Source of the DNA: SIG714 sp045629725
Lineage (GTDB): Bacteria > Bacillota > Clostridia > Oscillospirales > CAG-272
Assembly: GCA_045629725.1 (NCBI GenBank)
Contig: JAZQRT010000095.1
Span: forward strand, 1 to 37,436
Direction of reading: 5' to 3'
DNA length: 37,436 bases
The translations under genes were made by a program, and so were the position numbers. Below the pieces are notes generated by a model. That model was not told the origin of the DNA and ran no database searches. It saw nothing but the letters and a program-made list of their open reading frames with translations. Of the stretch, positions 15,027 through 24,147 are shown piece after piece. The first letter of the stretch is position 1; each line of letters begins with the position of its first letter.

Positions 15027-17429
15027 TTATCTTACAACGATGTTAACGAGCTTGCCGGGGACAGCGATCTCCTTAACGGTGGTCTTGCCATCGATCCAAG
15101 GCTTGATCTTTTCGTCGGCACGAGCGGCGGCGATCATATCCTCCTTGGTAGCGTCCTTTGCGATCTTGATGGTACCGCGGAGCTTTCCGCAAACCTGAAC
15201 CGCAACCTCGATCACGGAGTCGATAGTCTTTGCTTCATCATACTCGGGCCATACGCTGAGGCTGAGGAGGTCCTTTTCGCCAAGGGACTCCCAAATTTCC
15301 TCTGTAAGGTGGGGTGCGAAGGGACAGAGAAGCTTGATGTAGGTCTTGCACTGCTCTGTGGTGATGGAGCCTGCCGCACCGATATCATTGATAAGTGTCA
15401 TGAGAGCGGCAATAGCGGTGTTGAACTTCATTTCCTCGATATCGGAGGATACCTTCTTGATGGTCTTGTGGAATGCGCTTTCAAGAGCCTCGCCGGACTT
15501 TGTATCGTCGATCATGGAAGGAAGCTCTGCAACTCTTTCAAGGAATCTCTTACAGCCTTTAACACTGCTGTCGGACCAAGGAGCGGCAGAGGAATAGTCA
15601 CCCATAAAGAGGATATATGTTCTGAGTGTGTCTGCGCCGTATTCGTTGATAACGTCATCGGGGTCAACAACGTTTCCGAGGGATTTACTCATCTTGGAAC
15701 CGTCAGCGCCAAGGATCATACCTTGTGCGGTTCTCTTTGCATAAGGCTCCTCGGTGGGAACTGAGCCGATATCGTAGAGGAACTTGTGCCAGAATCTTGA
15801 ATAGATAAGGTGACGGGTTACGTGCTCCATACCGCCGTTATACCAGACAACGGGCATCCAATACTTAAGCTTTTCGGGGACTGCAAGGCAGTCGGGATTG
15901 TGGGGGTCGATGTATCTGAGGAAGTACCATGATGAACCTGCCCACTGAGGCATTGTGTCTGTTTCGCGCTTAGCAGCAGCGCCGCACTTGGGACACGTGC
16001 AGTTTACGAAGCTTTCGATCTTTGCAAGGGGGCTTTCTCCGCCTTCGCCGGGCTCAAAGTTTTCAACCTCGGGAAGAACAAGGGGAAGCTCCTCATAAGG
16101 AACGCCAACGATTCCGCACTTGGGACAATGAACAAGCGGAATGGGCTCGCCCCAATATCTCTGACGGTTGAACGCCCAGTCCTTCATCTTGTACTGTACG
16201 CCTGCTTTACCGATACCCTTTTCTTCAACAAATTCAAGAACTCTCGCAATAGAGTCCTTCTTGTTTGTGAAGCCGTTGAGGAACTCGGAGTTAACCATCT
16301 CACCGTCACCTGTATAAGCGGCAACGGAGATATCTCCGCCCTTGATTACCTCGATGATATCTATACCGAATTTCTTTGCGAATTCGTAGTCACGCTCGTC
16401 GTGAGCGGGAACAGCCATGATCGCGCCTGTACCGTAGCCCATCATAACGTAGTCGGAAATGTAGATCGGGATCTCCTTGCCGTTTATGGGGTTGATTGCT
16501 GAAAGTCCTGCAAGGCGTACACCTGTCTTTTCCTTAACGAGCTGAGTACGTTCAAATTCTGTCTTCTTTGCACACTCAGCGCGGTATGCTATAACCTCGT
16601 CCATGTTGGAGATGCGCTCCTGATACTTGTCAATAAGGTTGTGCTCGGGTGCCATAACCATAAATGTAACGCCGAAAAGTGTGTCGGGACGAGTTGTGTA
16701 AATTTCAAGAGTTTCTTCTGTGTCCTTAAGAGTGAAGTTTACAAAAGCACCTGTGGACTTACCGATCCAGTTCTCCTGCTGCATTTTGATGTTGGGGAGA
16801 TAGTCAACGCCGTCAAGACCTGTGAGAAGTCTGTCTGCATATTCGGTAATACGGAGATACCATACGTCCTTGGACTTCTGAACAACGTCGCTGTGGCAGA
16901 TATCACACTTACCGCCCTGTGAGTCCTCGTTGGAAAGAACTACCTTACAGGAGGGGCAGTAGTTTACAAGTGTCTTATCTCTGAAAACAAGTCCGTGGTC
17001 AAACATCTTGCGGAATATCCACTGCGTCCACTTGTAGTAATTAACGTCTGTGGTATCAACTGTTCTTGTCCAGTCAAAGGAGAAACCAACCTTTTTGAGC
17101 TGACTTGTAAAGTGAGTGATGTTTGTGTCAGTTACCTGTCGGGGGTGAACCTTATGCTTGATCGCATAGTTTTCTGTGGGAAGACCGAATGCGTCAAATC
17201 CGATAGGGTAGAGAACGTTGTAGCCCTGCATACGTCTTTTTCTTGTGATAACCTCAAGACCTGAATATGCCTTGATGTGACCAACGTGCATACCTGCTCC
17301 GCTGGGGTAGGGGAATTCGATGAGTCCGAAGAACTTGGGCTTGTCGCAGTTATCCTTTGCAAGGAAAGCGCCTTCGTCTTCCCATCTTTTTTGCCACTTG
17401 GGCTCTATTGATTGAAAATCGTACTTCAT
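15027..17429 (-). CDS. leuS: Leucyl-tRNA synthetase
   Basis: LeuS charges tRNA-Leu with leucine in the cytoplasm. The 800-residue protein is class I: the HIGH-type motif is HVGH at 48-51 within YPSGAGMHVGH, and KMSKS lies near residue 580 in ADGSKMSKSLGN. The CP1 editing domain is present, with TTRPDTLFG and the GTGAIMAVPAHDERD region that proofreads isoleucine and norvaline. A Cys cluster (CPSC...CDIC) near 159-180 fits the zinc-binding insertion, and a second CPKC pair lies near 430. The length is typical of the bacterial enzyme. It is the last gene of the long minus-strand run, 27 bases after rsfS, as in many Clostridia. Confidence 0.98.
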   Translation of the reverse strand: MKYDFQSIEPKWQKRWEDEGAFLAKDNCDKPKFFGLIEFPYPSGAGMHVGHIKAYSGLEVITRKRRMQGYNVLYPIGFDAFGLPTENYAIKHKVHPRQVTDTNITHFTSQLKKVGFSFDWTRTVDTTDVNYYKWTQWIFRKMFDHGLVFRDKTLVNYCPSCKVVLSNEDSQGGKCDICHSDVVQKSKDVWYLRITEYADRLLTGLDGVDYLPNIKMQQENWIGKSTGAFVNFTLKDTEETLEIYTTRPDTLFGVTFMVMAPEHNLIDKYQERISNMDEVIAYRAECAKKTEFERTQLVKEKTGVRLAGLSAINPINGKEIPIYISDYVMMGYGTGAIMAVPAHDERDYEFAKKFGIDIIEVIKGGDISVAAYTGDGEMVNSEFLNGFTNKKDSIARVLEFVEEKGIGKAGVQYKMKDWAFNRQRYWGEPIPLVHCPKCGIVGVPYEELPLVLPEVENFEPGEGGESPLAKIESFVNCTCPKCGAAAKRETDTMPQWAGSSWYFLRYIDPHNPDCLAVPEKLKYWMPVVWYNGGMEHVTRHLIYSRFWHKFLYDIGSVPTEEPYAKRTAQGMILGADGSKMSKSLGNVVDPDDVINEYGADTLRTYILFMGDYSSAAPWSDSSVKGCKRFLERVAELPSMIDDTKSGEALESAFHKTIKKVSSDIEEMKFNTAIAALMTLINDIGAAGSITTEQCKTYIKLLCPFAPHLTEEIWESLGEKDLLSLSVWPEYDEAKTIDSVIEVAVQVCGKLRGTIKIAKDATKEDMIAAARADEKIKPWIDGKTTVKEIAVPGKLVNIVVR

Positions 17430-17456
17430 AATAGTCTTTGCCTTTCTGTATATTTA

Positions 17457-17855
17457 TCAGTCCTCTGTAACGATGTCGGAAATATCCACTTCCGTTGCTT
17501 CGTTCCAAAGCTTTTCGAGATTGTAGAAATTACGTGCTTCTCTGTTGAAAATGTGGATAATAACGGGACCGTAATCCATGCATACCCAAGAAGCCTCGTT
17601 GTAGCCTTCAATAGACATAGGTTTTACGGAGCATTCGCCGAGCTGGAACTCAAGCTCGCCTGCATAACCCTTGATCTGTGTGTTGGAGTTACCTGTGCAG
17701 ATAACGAAATAATCTGTAATGGTAGTGTGATCCTCAACGTGAAGAAGCTTAATGTTCTTTGCTTTTTTTGTATCGAGAATTTCAATAGCTGCTTTTGCAA
17801 CTGCGAGGGAATCCTCGGGGGAAATTTCTCTGGGAACGAAAATCTTGTCTTCCAT
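17457..17855 (-). CDS. rsfS: Ribosomal silencing factor RsfS
   Basis: RsfS (formerly YbeB/Iojap) binds L14 on the 50S subunit and blocks joining to the 30S when nutrients are low. The 132-residue protein carries the family core: DHTTITDYFVICTGNSNTQ, then EGYNEASWVCMDYG and VIIHIFNREARNFYNLEKLW. It lies between yqeK and leuS, the standard context for this gene in Bacillota. It is separated from yqeK by 13 bases, so they are cotranscribed. Confidence 0.96.
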   Translation of the reverse strand: MEDKIFVPREISPEDSLAVAKAAIEILDTKKAKNIKLLHVEDHTTITDYFVICTGNSNTQIKGYAGELEFQLGECSVKPMSIEGYNEASWVCMDYGPVIIHIFNREARNFYNLEKLWNEATEVDISDIVTED

Positions 17856-17868
17856 TTTATTCTCCTTA

Positions 17869-18501
17869 TTATTTGTTTTTCTGATTTATTTTGTTTTCAA
17901 GGTCTTTTTTTGCTTCAAGCATCAAAAGATTCAAGTGACCGCCGCTTTCCTTTATGTGGTTTTCAGTGTTGATAAAATACCTGTACAGTGCCTCGTTTAT
18001 AATATCCTCGGCGTTATCGACGGTGATATTATCCCAAAGCCACGCTCTTAACTCCCTGCAAGCAGGATATTTTCTCGTCTTTTCCGTGTAATCCGCAAGA
18101 CAGAGGATCTTTTCCGCAAGGGTCATATTCGGTCTTCCGACGGTATGTGATGCGATAGCTTGAGCTACCTCGCCACTTGCAAGCTCGGGATATTTTTCCA
18201 CTGCATACACGCTTCCCGTGAGGGAGTGTATCGTCGGCGGTGATTTTATAAATTCTTCATGTGGTATTATACCACGTTTTTTACAAAATTCAAGATGTTC
18301 TTCAAAAGTTAACAAGTGGGTTATATCGTGTAAAATAGCGGATACTCTGAGATCGAATAATTCTTTTTCTCCAAATCCTGCCATTTTGCCAAGCTCCGCA
18401 CATTCCTCCTCGCAGGCAAGGATATGGAATATCCGTTTGCCTACTGCTGAGGACACCTCGGTGCGTAGCTTTTCGAGCTTCTTTTCAAGAACGATATTCA
18501 T
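17869..18501 (-). CDS. yqeK: HD-domain bis(5'-nucleosyl)-tetraphosphatase, YqeK-type
   Basis: YqeK is an iron-dependent HD hydrolase that splits Ap4A into two ADP. The 210-residue protein has the metal ligands in order: H26 in RIFHILACEEECAELG, the HD pair at 58-59 in ILHDITHLL, HSLTGSVYA near 92-100, and ASHTVGRPNMTLAEKILCLADYTEKTRKYP. Its start overlaps the yhbY stop by four bases. In most Bacillota nadD sits between yhbY and yqeK; here it is absent. Confidence 0.9.
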   Translation of the reverse strand: MNIVLEKKLEKLRTEVSSAVGKRIFHILACEEECAELGKMAGFGEKELFDLRVSAILHDITHLLTFEEHLEFCKKRGIIPHEEFIKSPPTIHSLTGSVYAVEKYPELASGEVAQAIASHTVGRPNMTLAEKILCLADYTEKTRKYPACRELRAWLWDNITVDNAEDIINEALYRYFINTENHIKESGGHLNLLMLEAKKDLENKINQKNK

Positions 18502-18914
18502 TTTCTTTTGGTAATGGAATATGAAGGCTTCTTTTTATCGGTGGGCTTTTTCACTCCCTTTACAGGCGCAGACTTCTTTTTGGGCTCTGCCTTTTCTTTT
18601 TCGATAAGCTTCATATCGGAAACGTTATATTTGCGGTTTGCAGGTGTGGAGGATACCTTGAAAAGAACGAATTTTGAGCCTATAACCTGAACAAGCTCTG
18701 CATCTACTGCCGCTGCAATTCCTTCTCCCGCTTCCTTTGTGGAATATTCGCAGTTATCAAGAGTCTTGCACTTGATAAGCTCGCGGGCTTCAAGTGCATC
18801 TTCGATCTGCTTCAACATATTTTCATTTACTCCTCCCTTGCCCACTTGGAAAATGGTGTCAAGAGTCTGAGCCTGTGAGCGGAGCCACGCTCTTTGCTTT
18901 GATGAAAGTTCCAT
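18498..18914 (-). CDS. yhbY: YhbY/CRM family ribosome-associated RNA-binding protein
   Basis: YhbY is a CRM-domain protein bound to pre-50S particles. The first 95 residues form the domain: LSSKQRAWLRSQAQTLD near 3-19, then QVGKGGVNENMLKQI, where the GxxG-type loop contacts RNA, and LIKCKTL. A tail rich in Lys and Pro (about 100-138) makes this protein longer than the usual 95-100 residues, probably as a disordered RNA-binding extension. It overlaps yqeK by four bases and follows rdgB by 21 bases. Confidence 0.93.
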   Translation of the reverse strand: MELSSKQRAWLRSQAQTLDTIFQVGKGGVNENMLKQIEDALEARELIKCKTLDNCEYSTKEAGEGIAAAVDAELVQVIGSKFVLFKVSSTPANRKYNVSDMKLIEKEKAEPKKKSAPVKGVKKPTDKKKPSYSITKRK

Positions 18915-18935
18915 ATATTATCTAAACCTTTCTTA

Positions 18936-19529
18936 TTATATCTTTTCTTTAAATGCCTTTAAAAAGGCTTCGAGTGCACGTCTGCGGTGTGAGATGGAGT
19001 TTTTTTCTTCTCCCGAAAGCTCGGCAAAGGTTTTTCTGAATCCCTCGTGGTAGAAAAGAGGGTCGTACCCGAAGCCGTCCGTTCCTTTTTGGGAATCAAG
19101 AATGATTCCGCGGCACTCGCCGTTTACCGTAAAGCTTTCACCGGAGGGAAAACGGCAGGCGATGACCGACACAAATTTTGCCCCGCGTTTTTCATAAGGA
19201 ATACCCGAAAGGGCGGACAAAAGCTTTTCGTTATTTTTGTTGTCATCACAGGGCTCGCCTGCATATCTTGCAGAGTATACTCCCGGCGCACCGTCAAGGC
19301 AGTCAACGGAAAGTCCCGAGTCATCGGCGATGGTGATGTATCCGTATTTTGCAAGAGCGTTTACCTTTATCATGGCATTACCCTCAAAGGTGTCCGCATC
19401 TTCAATGATATCACCTTGAAAGCCGACGTCATGGAGAGTGTAAAGCTTGAGGTCGGGGATAAGTGTGCCGAGGATATCGTTTATCTCACGGAGCTTTTTC
19501 TGATTATTGGTTGCAACAAGTATTTCCAT
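18936..19529 (-). CDS. rdgB: XTP/dITP diphosphatase (RdgB/HAM1)
   Basis: RdgB cleans the nucleotide pool by turning dITP, XTP and similar purines into monophosphates. The 197 residues carry the family motifs: VATNNQKKLREI at 4-15 (substrate base and phosphate), IADDSGLSVDCLDGAPGV near 71-88 with the metal-binding Asp pair, SARYAGE, GTDGFGYDPLF near 153-163, and SHRRRALEAF near the end. It starts eight bases after the ftsY stop. Confidence 0.97.
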   Translation of the reverse strand: MEILVATNNQKKLREINDILGTLIPDLKLYTLHDVGFQGDIIEDADTFEGNAMIKVNALAKYGYITIADDSGLSVDCLDGAPGVYSARYAGEPCDDNKNNEKLLSALSGIPYEKRGAKFVSVIACRFPSGESFTVNGECRGIILDSQKGTDGFGYDPLFYHEGFRKTFAELSGEEKNSISHRRRALEAFLKAFKEKI

Positions 19530-19537
19530 GGCGCACC

Positions 19538-20443
19538 TTATTCAAACAATGCGTTGACGAAGTCAACTGCAGAGAAGGGCTGGAGGTCTTCCGCCTTTTC
19601 TCCCACGCCAATGAATTTTACGGGAATGTCAAGCTCCTGCTTAACGGAGAATATAACGCCGCCCTTTGCAGTTCCGTCAAGCTTGGTAAGCACAAGTCCT
19701 GTGATATCTGCCGTGTTTTTGAATTCCTTTGCCTGAATTACTGCATTCTGTCCTGTTGTTGAGTCAATAACAAGGAGATTTTCTCGACAGGCATCGGGAA
19801 GCTCACGGTTGATTACACGGTTTATTTTTGCAAGCTCATCCATAAGATTTTTCTTGTTGTGCAGACGTCCTGCAGTGTCAATAATGAGAACGTCGGCATT
19901 TCTTTTCTTAACGGCGGCGATAGCGTCAAATACTACGGCGGCAGGGTCTGCTCCCTCGCCTTGCTTGATTATGTCAACGCCTATTCTGTCAGCCCATACT
20001 CCAAGCTGGTCAATAGCACCTGCGCGGAATGTGTCTGCGGCGGCAAGAACAACCTTTTTGCCTTGCTCCTTGAGCTGCTTTGAGATCTTGGCGATTGATG
20101 TTGTTTTACCAACTCCGTTTACTCCGATAACAAGTACAACGGAGGGCGTTGTTTCAAGCTTAAGGGGTGTATCCTCACCGATGTGCTTCACAAGGATCTC
20201 CTTAAGCACGTCAAGAGCATCGTCCCCTCCTTGAATATTTCTTTCTTTAAGAGTATCACGGAGCTCCTCGATAATAAGTTCTGTGGAGTTCACGCCAACG
20301 TCGGACATGATAAGAAGCTCCTCAAGCTCTTCAAGAAGGTCCTCGTCCACACGGCGCATATTTTTAACAATGGTCTTAACCTGTCCGAAAATGGATTCCT
20401 TGGTTTTTGTAAGACCTTTTTTCAGATTTTCAAAAAATCCCAT
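19538..20443 (-). CDS. ftsY: Signal recognition particle receptor FtsY
   Basis: FtsY is the membrane-bound receptor that takes ribosome-nascent chain complexes from SRP (Ffh) and passes them to the Sec translocon. The 301-residue form has only the N and G domains, without the long acidic A domain of E. coli, as is usual in Bacillota. The GTPase motifs are GVNGVGKTT at 107-115, DTFRAGA, DTAGRLHNK, TKLDGTAKGG and FIGVGEKAEDLQPF. AAGGAG precedes the ATG. It is 17 bases after smc, the classic smc-ftsY pair. Confidence 0.98.
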   Translation of the reverse strand: MGFFENLKKGLTKTKESIFGQVKTIVKNMRRVDEDLLEELEELLIMSDVGVNSTELIIEELRDTLKERNIQGGDDALDVLKEILVKHIGEDTPLKLETTPSVVLVIGVNGVGKTTSIAKISKQLKEQGKKVVLAAADTFRAGAIDQLGVWADRIGVDIIKQGEGADPAAVVFDAIAAVKKRNADVLIIDTAGRLHNKKNLMDELAKINRVINRELPDACRENLLVIDSTTGQNAVIQAKEFKNTADITGLVLTKLDGTAKGGVIFSVKQELDIPVKFIGVGEKAEDLQPFSAVDFVNALFE

Positions 20444-20460
20444 ATATTTCTCCTTTGGGT

Positions 20461-23400
20461 TTATTTAATGTCTTTAAGTCCCAGCTTTTCCTCAATTTCG
20501 TTGACTTCAATGCTGAGTACGTTGGATATACCTCTTTGCTGCATTGCAACACCGTAAAGAGTGTCCGCAAGCTCCATCGTTCCTCGTCTGTGAGAGATGA
20601 TAATGAACTGAGTTTTATCCGAGAATTTCTTTGCGTAGCTTGCAAAACGCTTTACGTTTACTTCGTCGAGCGCCGCCTCGATCTCGTCAAGCAGACAGAA
20701 GGGAGCGGGAGTTACTCGCAGGATCGCAAAGAAAAGGGCTATGGCAACGAATACCTGCTCTCCGCCCGAAAGGAGTGAAAGGCTTTTGATGATCTTTCCG
20801 GGAGGTGCAACGCTTATCTCAATTCCCGATTCAAGTACGTTTTCGGGGTCGGTAAGAGAAAGCTCTCCGCGGCCGCCTCCGAAAAGCTCGGAAAATACCA
20901 CTGTGAAGTTTTCGTTGATCTTATTAAAGGTCTGCACGAACATCGTTTTCATCTGACGTTCCATATTGCGTACGATGGAGGTGTATTCCTCCTTTGATTT
21001 CATAAGATCGCTGTACTGACGGTCAAGCTCTTCAAATTCTACCTTTTTCGTAGCATATTCTTCAATAGATGCAAGGTTAACGTCTCCAAGCTCCTTCATT
21101 TGACGCTTCAAGCGGTTCTGCTGAGTAACGAAGGCGGGCTTATTTTCAGGTGTGAGCTTTTCGTGGGGGATCTCCTCGGCTGATGCGTAGGTAAGATCGT
21201 ATTCGTCCCACAAAAGTGAAAGGTATTTGTCCTGCTCGTTGTTTACGAACTCTGCTTGTTCTTTGGCTCTGGTCAGCACCTTAAAGCAGTTTTCACGGTG
21301 AGTCATTTTTTCCTTGATCTGTCCCTTTATTTTAGCTGAATCCGTTTCAAGGCTGAAGGCATTGTTGCGAAGTGAAATTGCATCCTTGTCAAGCTCGGAA
21401 ATAAGACGAGCCATTTCCTGTGCCTTTTCTTTTTCGTTTTTAACGGTTTCAAGAAGGGTTGTACGGCGCAGGGATTGCATTTCAAGCTCCGTCATATCTT
21501 CTTTTTCGGAAATGCCCAAAGCAAGTGCTCTTTCGTTTGCCGCTTCAATTTCACGCTTGGTATATTCAAGAGCAGAGGACATTGCGCTGATCTTTGAATC
21601 AAGAGAGTTCTTTTCATCAATTATAATGCCTCTGATCTCCTCATTTGCTCCTCTTTGGAGTTTTTCCGAAGAAAGTTTTCCGCGCAGGTCACCGATCTCC
21701 TTTTCAAGTGCAGAGATAAGTATCTCGGCTTGATTGATCTTTTCAATAGAAAGGTCCTGTGCACGGCTTATTTCCTCAAGCTCGGCAAGAAGATTTGAGA
21801 TGTTCTCTTTGATTGAATTTGACCGCTCTGAAACGAGTCGGGCTTCAAATTCCGCATTCCGCATAAGCCCCTCGGCAATTTCAAGGTCTGATTCAAGGAA
21901 GGAAATATCGTCGTTTATATTCTCTGAATCCTTAAGCGTTTCGGAATATTTCTTGTCAAGGGAAGAAATTTCTTTTTTCAGTTGTTCTGCTTTTTCAGTT
22001 AAAGAAACTATTTCTGCACGGCGGGTGAGTATGCCGCTTGTGGTCTTGTGAGAACCACCCGTAAAGGAACCGCCTGCGTTAACGGTCTGTCCGTCAAGGG
22101 TTACGATCCTGAATTTATAATCGAATTCACGGCCGATGTCACCTGCTTTGTCAATATCGGTGCAGATAACGGTCCTGCCCAGAAGAAATTCAATTACAGG
22201 ACGGTATTTGCTGTCACACTTGACAAGATTGGAGGCAATTCCTATATATCCTGAGCATTTTTTTAATTTTTCTATATCTACGTTTAATTTAGAGGGGCGT
22301 ACTGTGTTGAGGGGGTAGAAGGTCACAACTCCTCCGCGCTCTGCCTTAAGCTTACCGATTGCCGCTTTTGCAGATCTGTCACTTTCGCAGACTATGTTCT
22401 GAAGTGTTGAGCCAAGTGCACTTTCATATGCCACCGAATATTTTGGATCAATGGATATAAGTCTTGAAACAGGGCCACATATTCCGGAAAGGAATCCCTT
22501 TCCTGCCCATTCCATTACGAGCTTGACGCTGGAGGCAAGTCCCTCAAAGTGCTCCTCCATACGGCGGAGGTTTTCCGCGCGTCCTTCGAGCGTTGAAATG
22601 CTTATAATAGCACTTCGTTTTTCTTCGTCAATTTTAGCAAGTGTGTTTGTGTAGTTCTTTTTTTCATTTTCAAGGGAGGATATCCTTTCCTTGATCGTTT
22701 TAAGCTTATCCCTGTGATCGAGAAGTGTCAGGGAGAGCTCCTTTTCTTTTTCTGCGTTTTCCTTGAGGCGTTCTCTGTATTCTGAGATTTCTGCTTTTAT
22801 ATCCTCGTTTTTGTTGTCATCTCCACCCTTGGATGCCTTGAGGGATGAAAGCTCGAGCTTCGTTTGGACAAGCTCATCGCCTTTAGACTCAATAAGCTCG
22901 GATAATTCCTCGATCCTTTCATCGTTATCGGATATCTTACGGCGTATGTCCATAAGAGATGACTCTGTTTTTGCGAATTTTTCCTTAAGAATTGAAAGCT
23001 GTTCTTCAGCTTCAAGGAGCTTTTTGTTCAGCGTATCCGTTATTTCCAAGGACTTCGTTCCGTTTTTGCGGATCTCCTGAAGCTCCTTTGTAAGTCTTGT
23101 TATATTTTCGTCAACGTGAAGTATCTCGTTTTCCATCAAAGAAGCGGTACTTTCGTGACTGTGCTTTTCCTCTGTATAGTTGCGTATTGCCGTTCTGTTT
23201 TGCTCAAGCTTTTCGTTATTTTCACGGATAAGATCGGCAAAGCGTTCGCTTCTTGTTTCAAGTGCGCGAACCTCATCGTCAGCAATATCGTATTCGTGCT
23301 GGGAGATCTCGTATTTTTTTATAAGCTCTTCTGCTTTTGATTTCACAGAATCTATTTCCCAAAGCCATACTGCGATGTCTATCTTCATTTTTTCATCGCG

Positions 23401-24060
23401 CAGGGCAGTGTATTTTTTTGCTTTTATGCTTTGCTTTTCAAGCGGACCAAGCTGGGATTCAAGGGAATTACGGAGTATCTCAGCGCTTGAAAGGTTGAGC
23501 TCAACCTCAACGAGCTTGCGTTCAGCATCGTTTTTTCTTGCACGGTATCTGGAGATACCTGCCGCTTCTTCAAATATACCGCGGCGTTCTTCACTTTTCT
23601 TTGAAATGATTTCCGCAATACGTCCCTGACCGATTATTGAATATCCCGATTTTCCAAGACCTGTATTCATAAACATATCGGTAATATCGCGAAGTCTCAC
23701 TGTCTTACGGTTTATCATGTATTCGCTGACGCCCGTACGGTAATATTTTCTTGTTACACACACCTCGTCATAAGGAACGTTCAGAGGGATCTCACCTTTC
23801 GTGTTGTCAAAGGTAAGGGAAACCTCAGCAAATCCCATTGGGCGGCGGGAATCGCAGCCGCCGAAGATGACGTCCTCCATTTTTGTTCCGCGCATATTTT
23901 TTGATGAAAGCTCACCGAGAACCCATCTTATGGCATCGGAGATATTGGATTTACCGCTGCCGTTAGGTCCGACGACAACGGTCATTCCGGGGCTGACGTT
24001 TATTCTTGTTTTATCCGGAAAGGATTTGAATCCCTGCATTTCAATATATTTTAACTGCAT
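20461..24060 (-). CDS. smc: Chromosome segregation protein SMC
   Basis: SMC is the ATPase of the bacterial condensin, working with ScpA and ScpB to loop and separate chromosomes. The 1199-residue protein has the full layout: Walker A GPNGSGKS at 31-38, two long coiled-coil arms rich in Glu and Lys, a hinge at about 500-670 (SVAYESALGSTLQNIV, VTLDGQTVNAGGSFTGGS), the ABC signature LSGGEQ and Walker B CLLDEIEAALD near the C terminus. A longer frame begins at a TTG at 24096, but the ATG at 24060 gives the family N terminus (MQLKYIEMQGFKSF) and has GAGGT eight bases upstream. The 87-base gap to the previous gene holds two hairpins. Confidence 0.98.
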   Translation of the reverse strand: MQLKYIEMQGFKSFPDKTRINVSPGMTVVVGPNGSGKSNISDAIRWVLGELSSKNMRGTKMEDVIFGGCDSRRPMGFAEVSLTFDNTKGEIPLNVPYDEVCVTRKYYRTGVSEYMINRKTVRLRDITDMFMNTGLGKSGYSIIGQGRIAEIISKKSEERRGIFEEAAGISRYRARKNDAERKLVEVELNLSSAEILRNSLESQLGPLEKQSIKAKKYTALRDEKMKIDIAVWLWEIDSVKSKAEELIKKYEISQHEYDIADDEVRALETRSERFADLIRENNEKLEQNRTAIRNYTEEKHSHESTASLMENEILHVDENITRLTKELQEIRKNGTKSLEITDTLNKKLLEAEEQLSILKEKFAKTESSLMDIRRKISDNDERIEELSELIESKGDELVQTKLELSSLKASKGGDDNKNEDIKAEISEYRERLKENAEKEKELSLTLLDHRDKLKTIKERISSLENEKKNYTNTLAKIDEEKRSAIISISTLEGRAENLRRMEEHFEGLASSVKLVMEWAGKGFLSGICGPVSRLISIDPKYSVAYESALGSTLQNIVCESDRSAKAAIGKLKAERGGVVTFYPLNTVRPSKLNVDIEKLKKCSGYIGIASNLVKCDSKYRPVIEFLLGRTVICTDIDKAGDIGREFDYKFRIVTLDGQTVNAGGSFTGGSHKTTSGILTRRAEIVSLTEKAEQLKKEISSLDKKYSETLKDSENINDDISFLESDLEIAEGLMRNAEFEARLVSERSNSIKENISNLLAELEEISRAQDLSIEKINQAEILISALEKEIGDLRGKLSSEKLQRGANEEIRGIIIDEKNSLDSKISAMSSALEYTKREIEAANERALALGISEKEDMTELEMQSLRRTTLLETVKNEKEKAQEMARLISELDKDAISLRNNAFSLETDSAKIKGQIKEKMTHRENCFKVLTRAKEQAEFVNNEQDKYLSLLWDEYDLTYASAEEIPHEKLTPENKPAFVTQQNRLKRQMKELGDVNLASIEEYATKKVEFEELDRQYSDLMKSKEEYTSIVRNMERQMKTMFVQTFNKINENFTVVFSELFGGGRGELSLTDPENVLESGIEISVAPPGKIIKSLSLLSGGEQVFVAIALFFAILRVTPAPFCLLDEIEAALDEVNVKRFASYAKKFSDKTQFIIISHRRGTMELADTLYGVAMQQRGISNVLSIEVNEIEEKLGLKDIK

Positions 24061-24075
24061 TTTTTTACCTCGTGG

Positions 24076-24144
24076 GAAATTACCCCTTTTGAGCAAAACG
24101 TTGGAGTAATTTCATGGGCATAAGGTCTTATAAAAGCCGTGCCC
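24076..24144 (-). other. Two hairpins in the gap before smc
   Basis: On the minus strand GAAATTACTCC (24113-24103) pairs with GGGGTAATTTC (24086-24076) through 11 pairs, one of them G-U. The loop itself contains AAAA/TTTT complementarity. Upstream, GGGCA/TGCCC arms (24144-24140 and 24120-24116) enclose a small TAAG/CTTA stem. Neither has a strong U tract. They could set mRNA processing or smc expression, or terminate weakly. Confidence 0.5.
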
Positions 24145-24147
24145 CTT

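Noticed and set aside
20741..23629. Many plus-strand frames opposite smc
   Set aside because: Ser/Phe-rich products are the usual mirror of Glu/Lys-rich coiled-coil coding on the other strand.
24061..24096. 12-residue extension of SMC from a TTG codon
   Set aside because: It lies within the hairpin region and lacks a ribosome site; the ATG at 24060 gives the conserved SMC N terminus.
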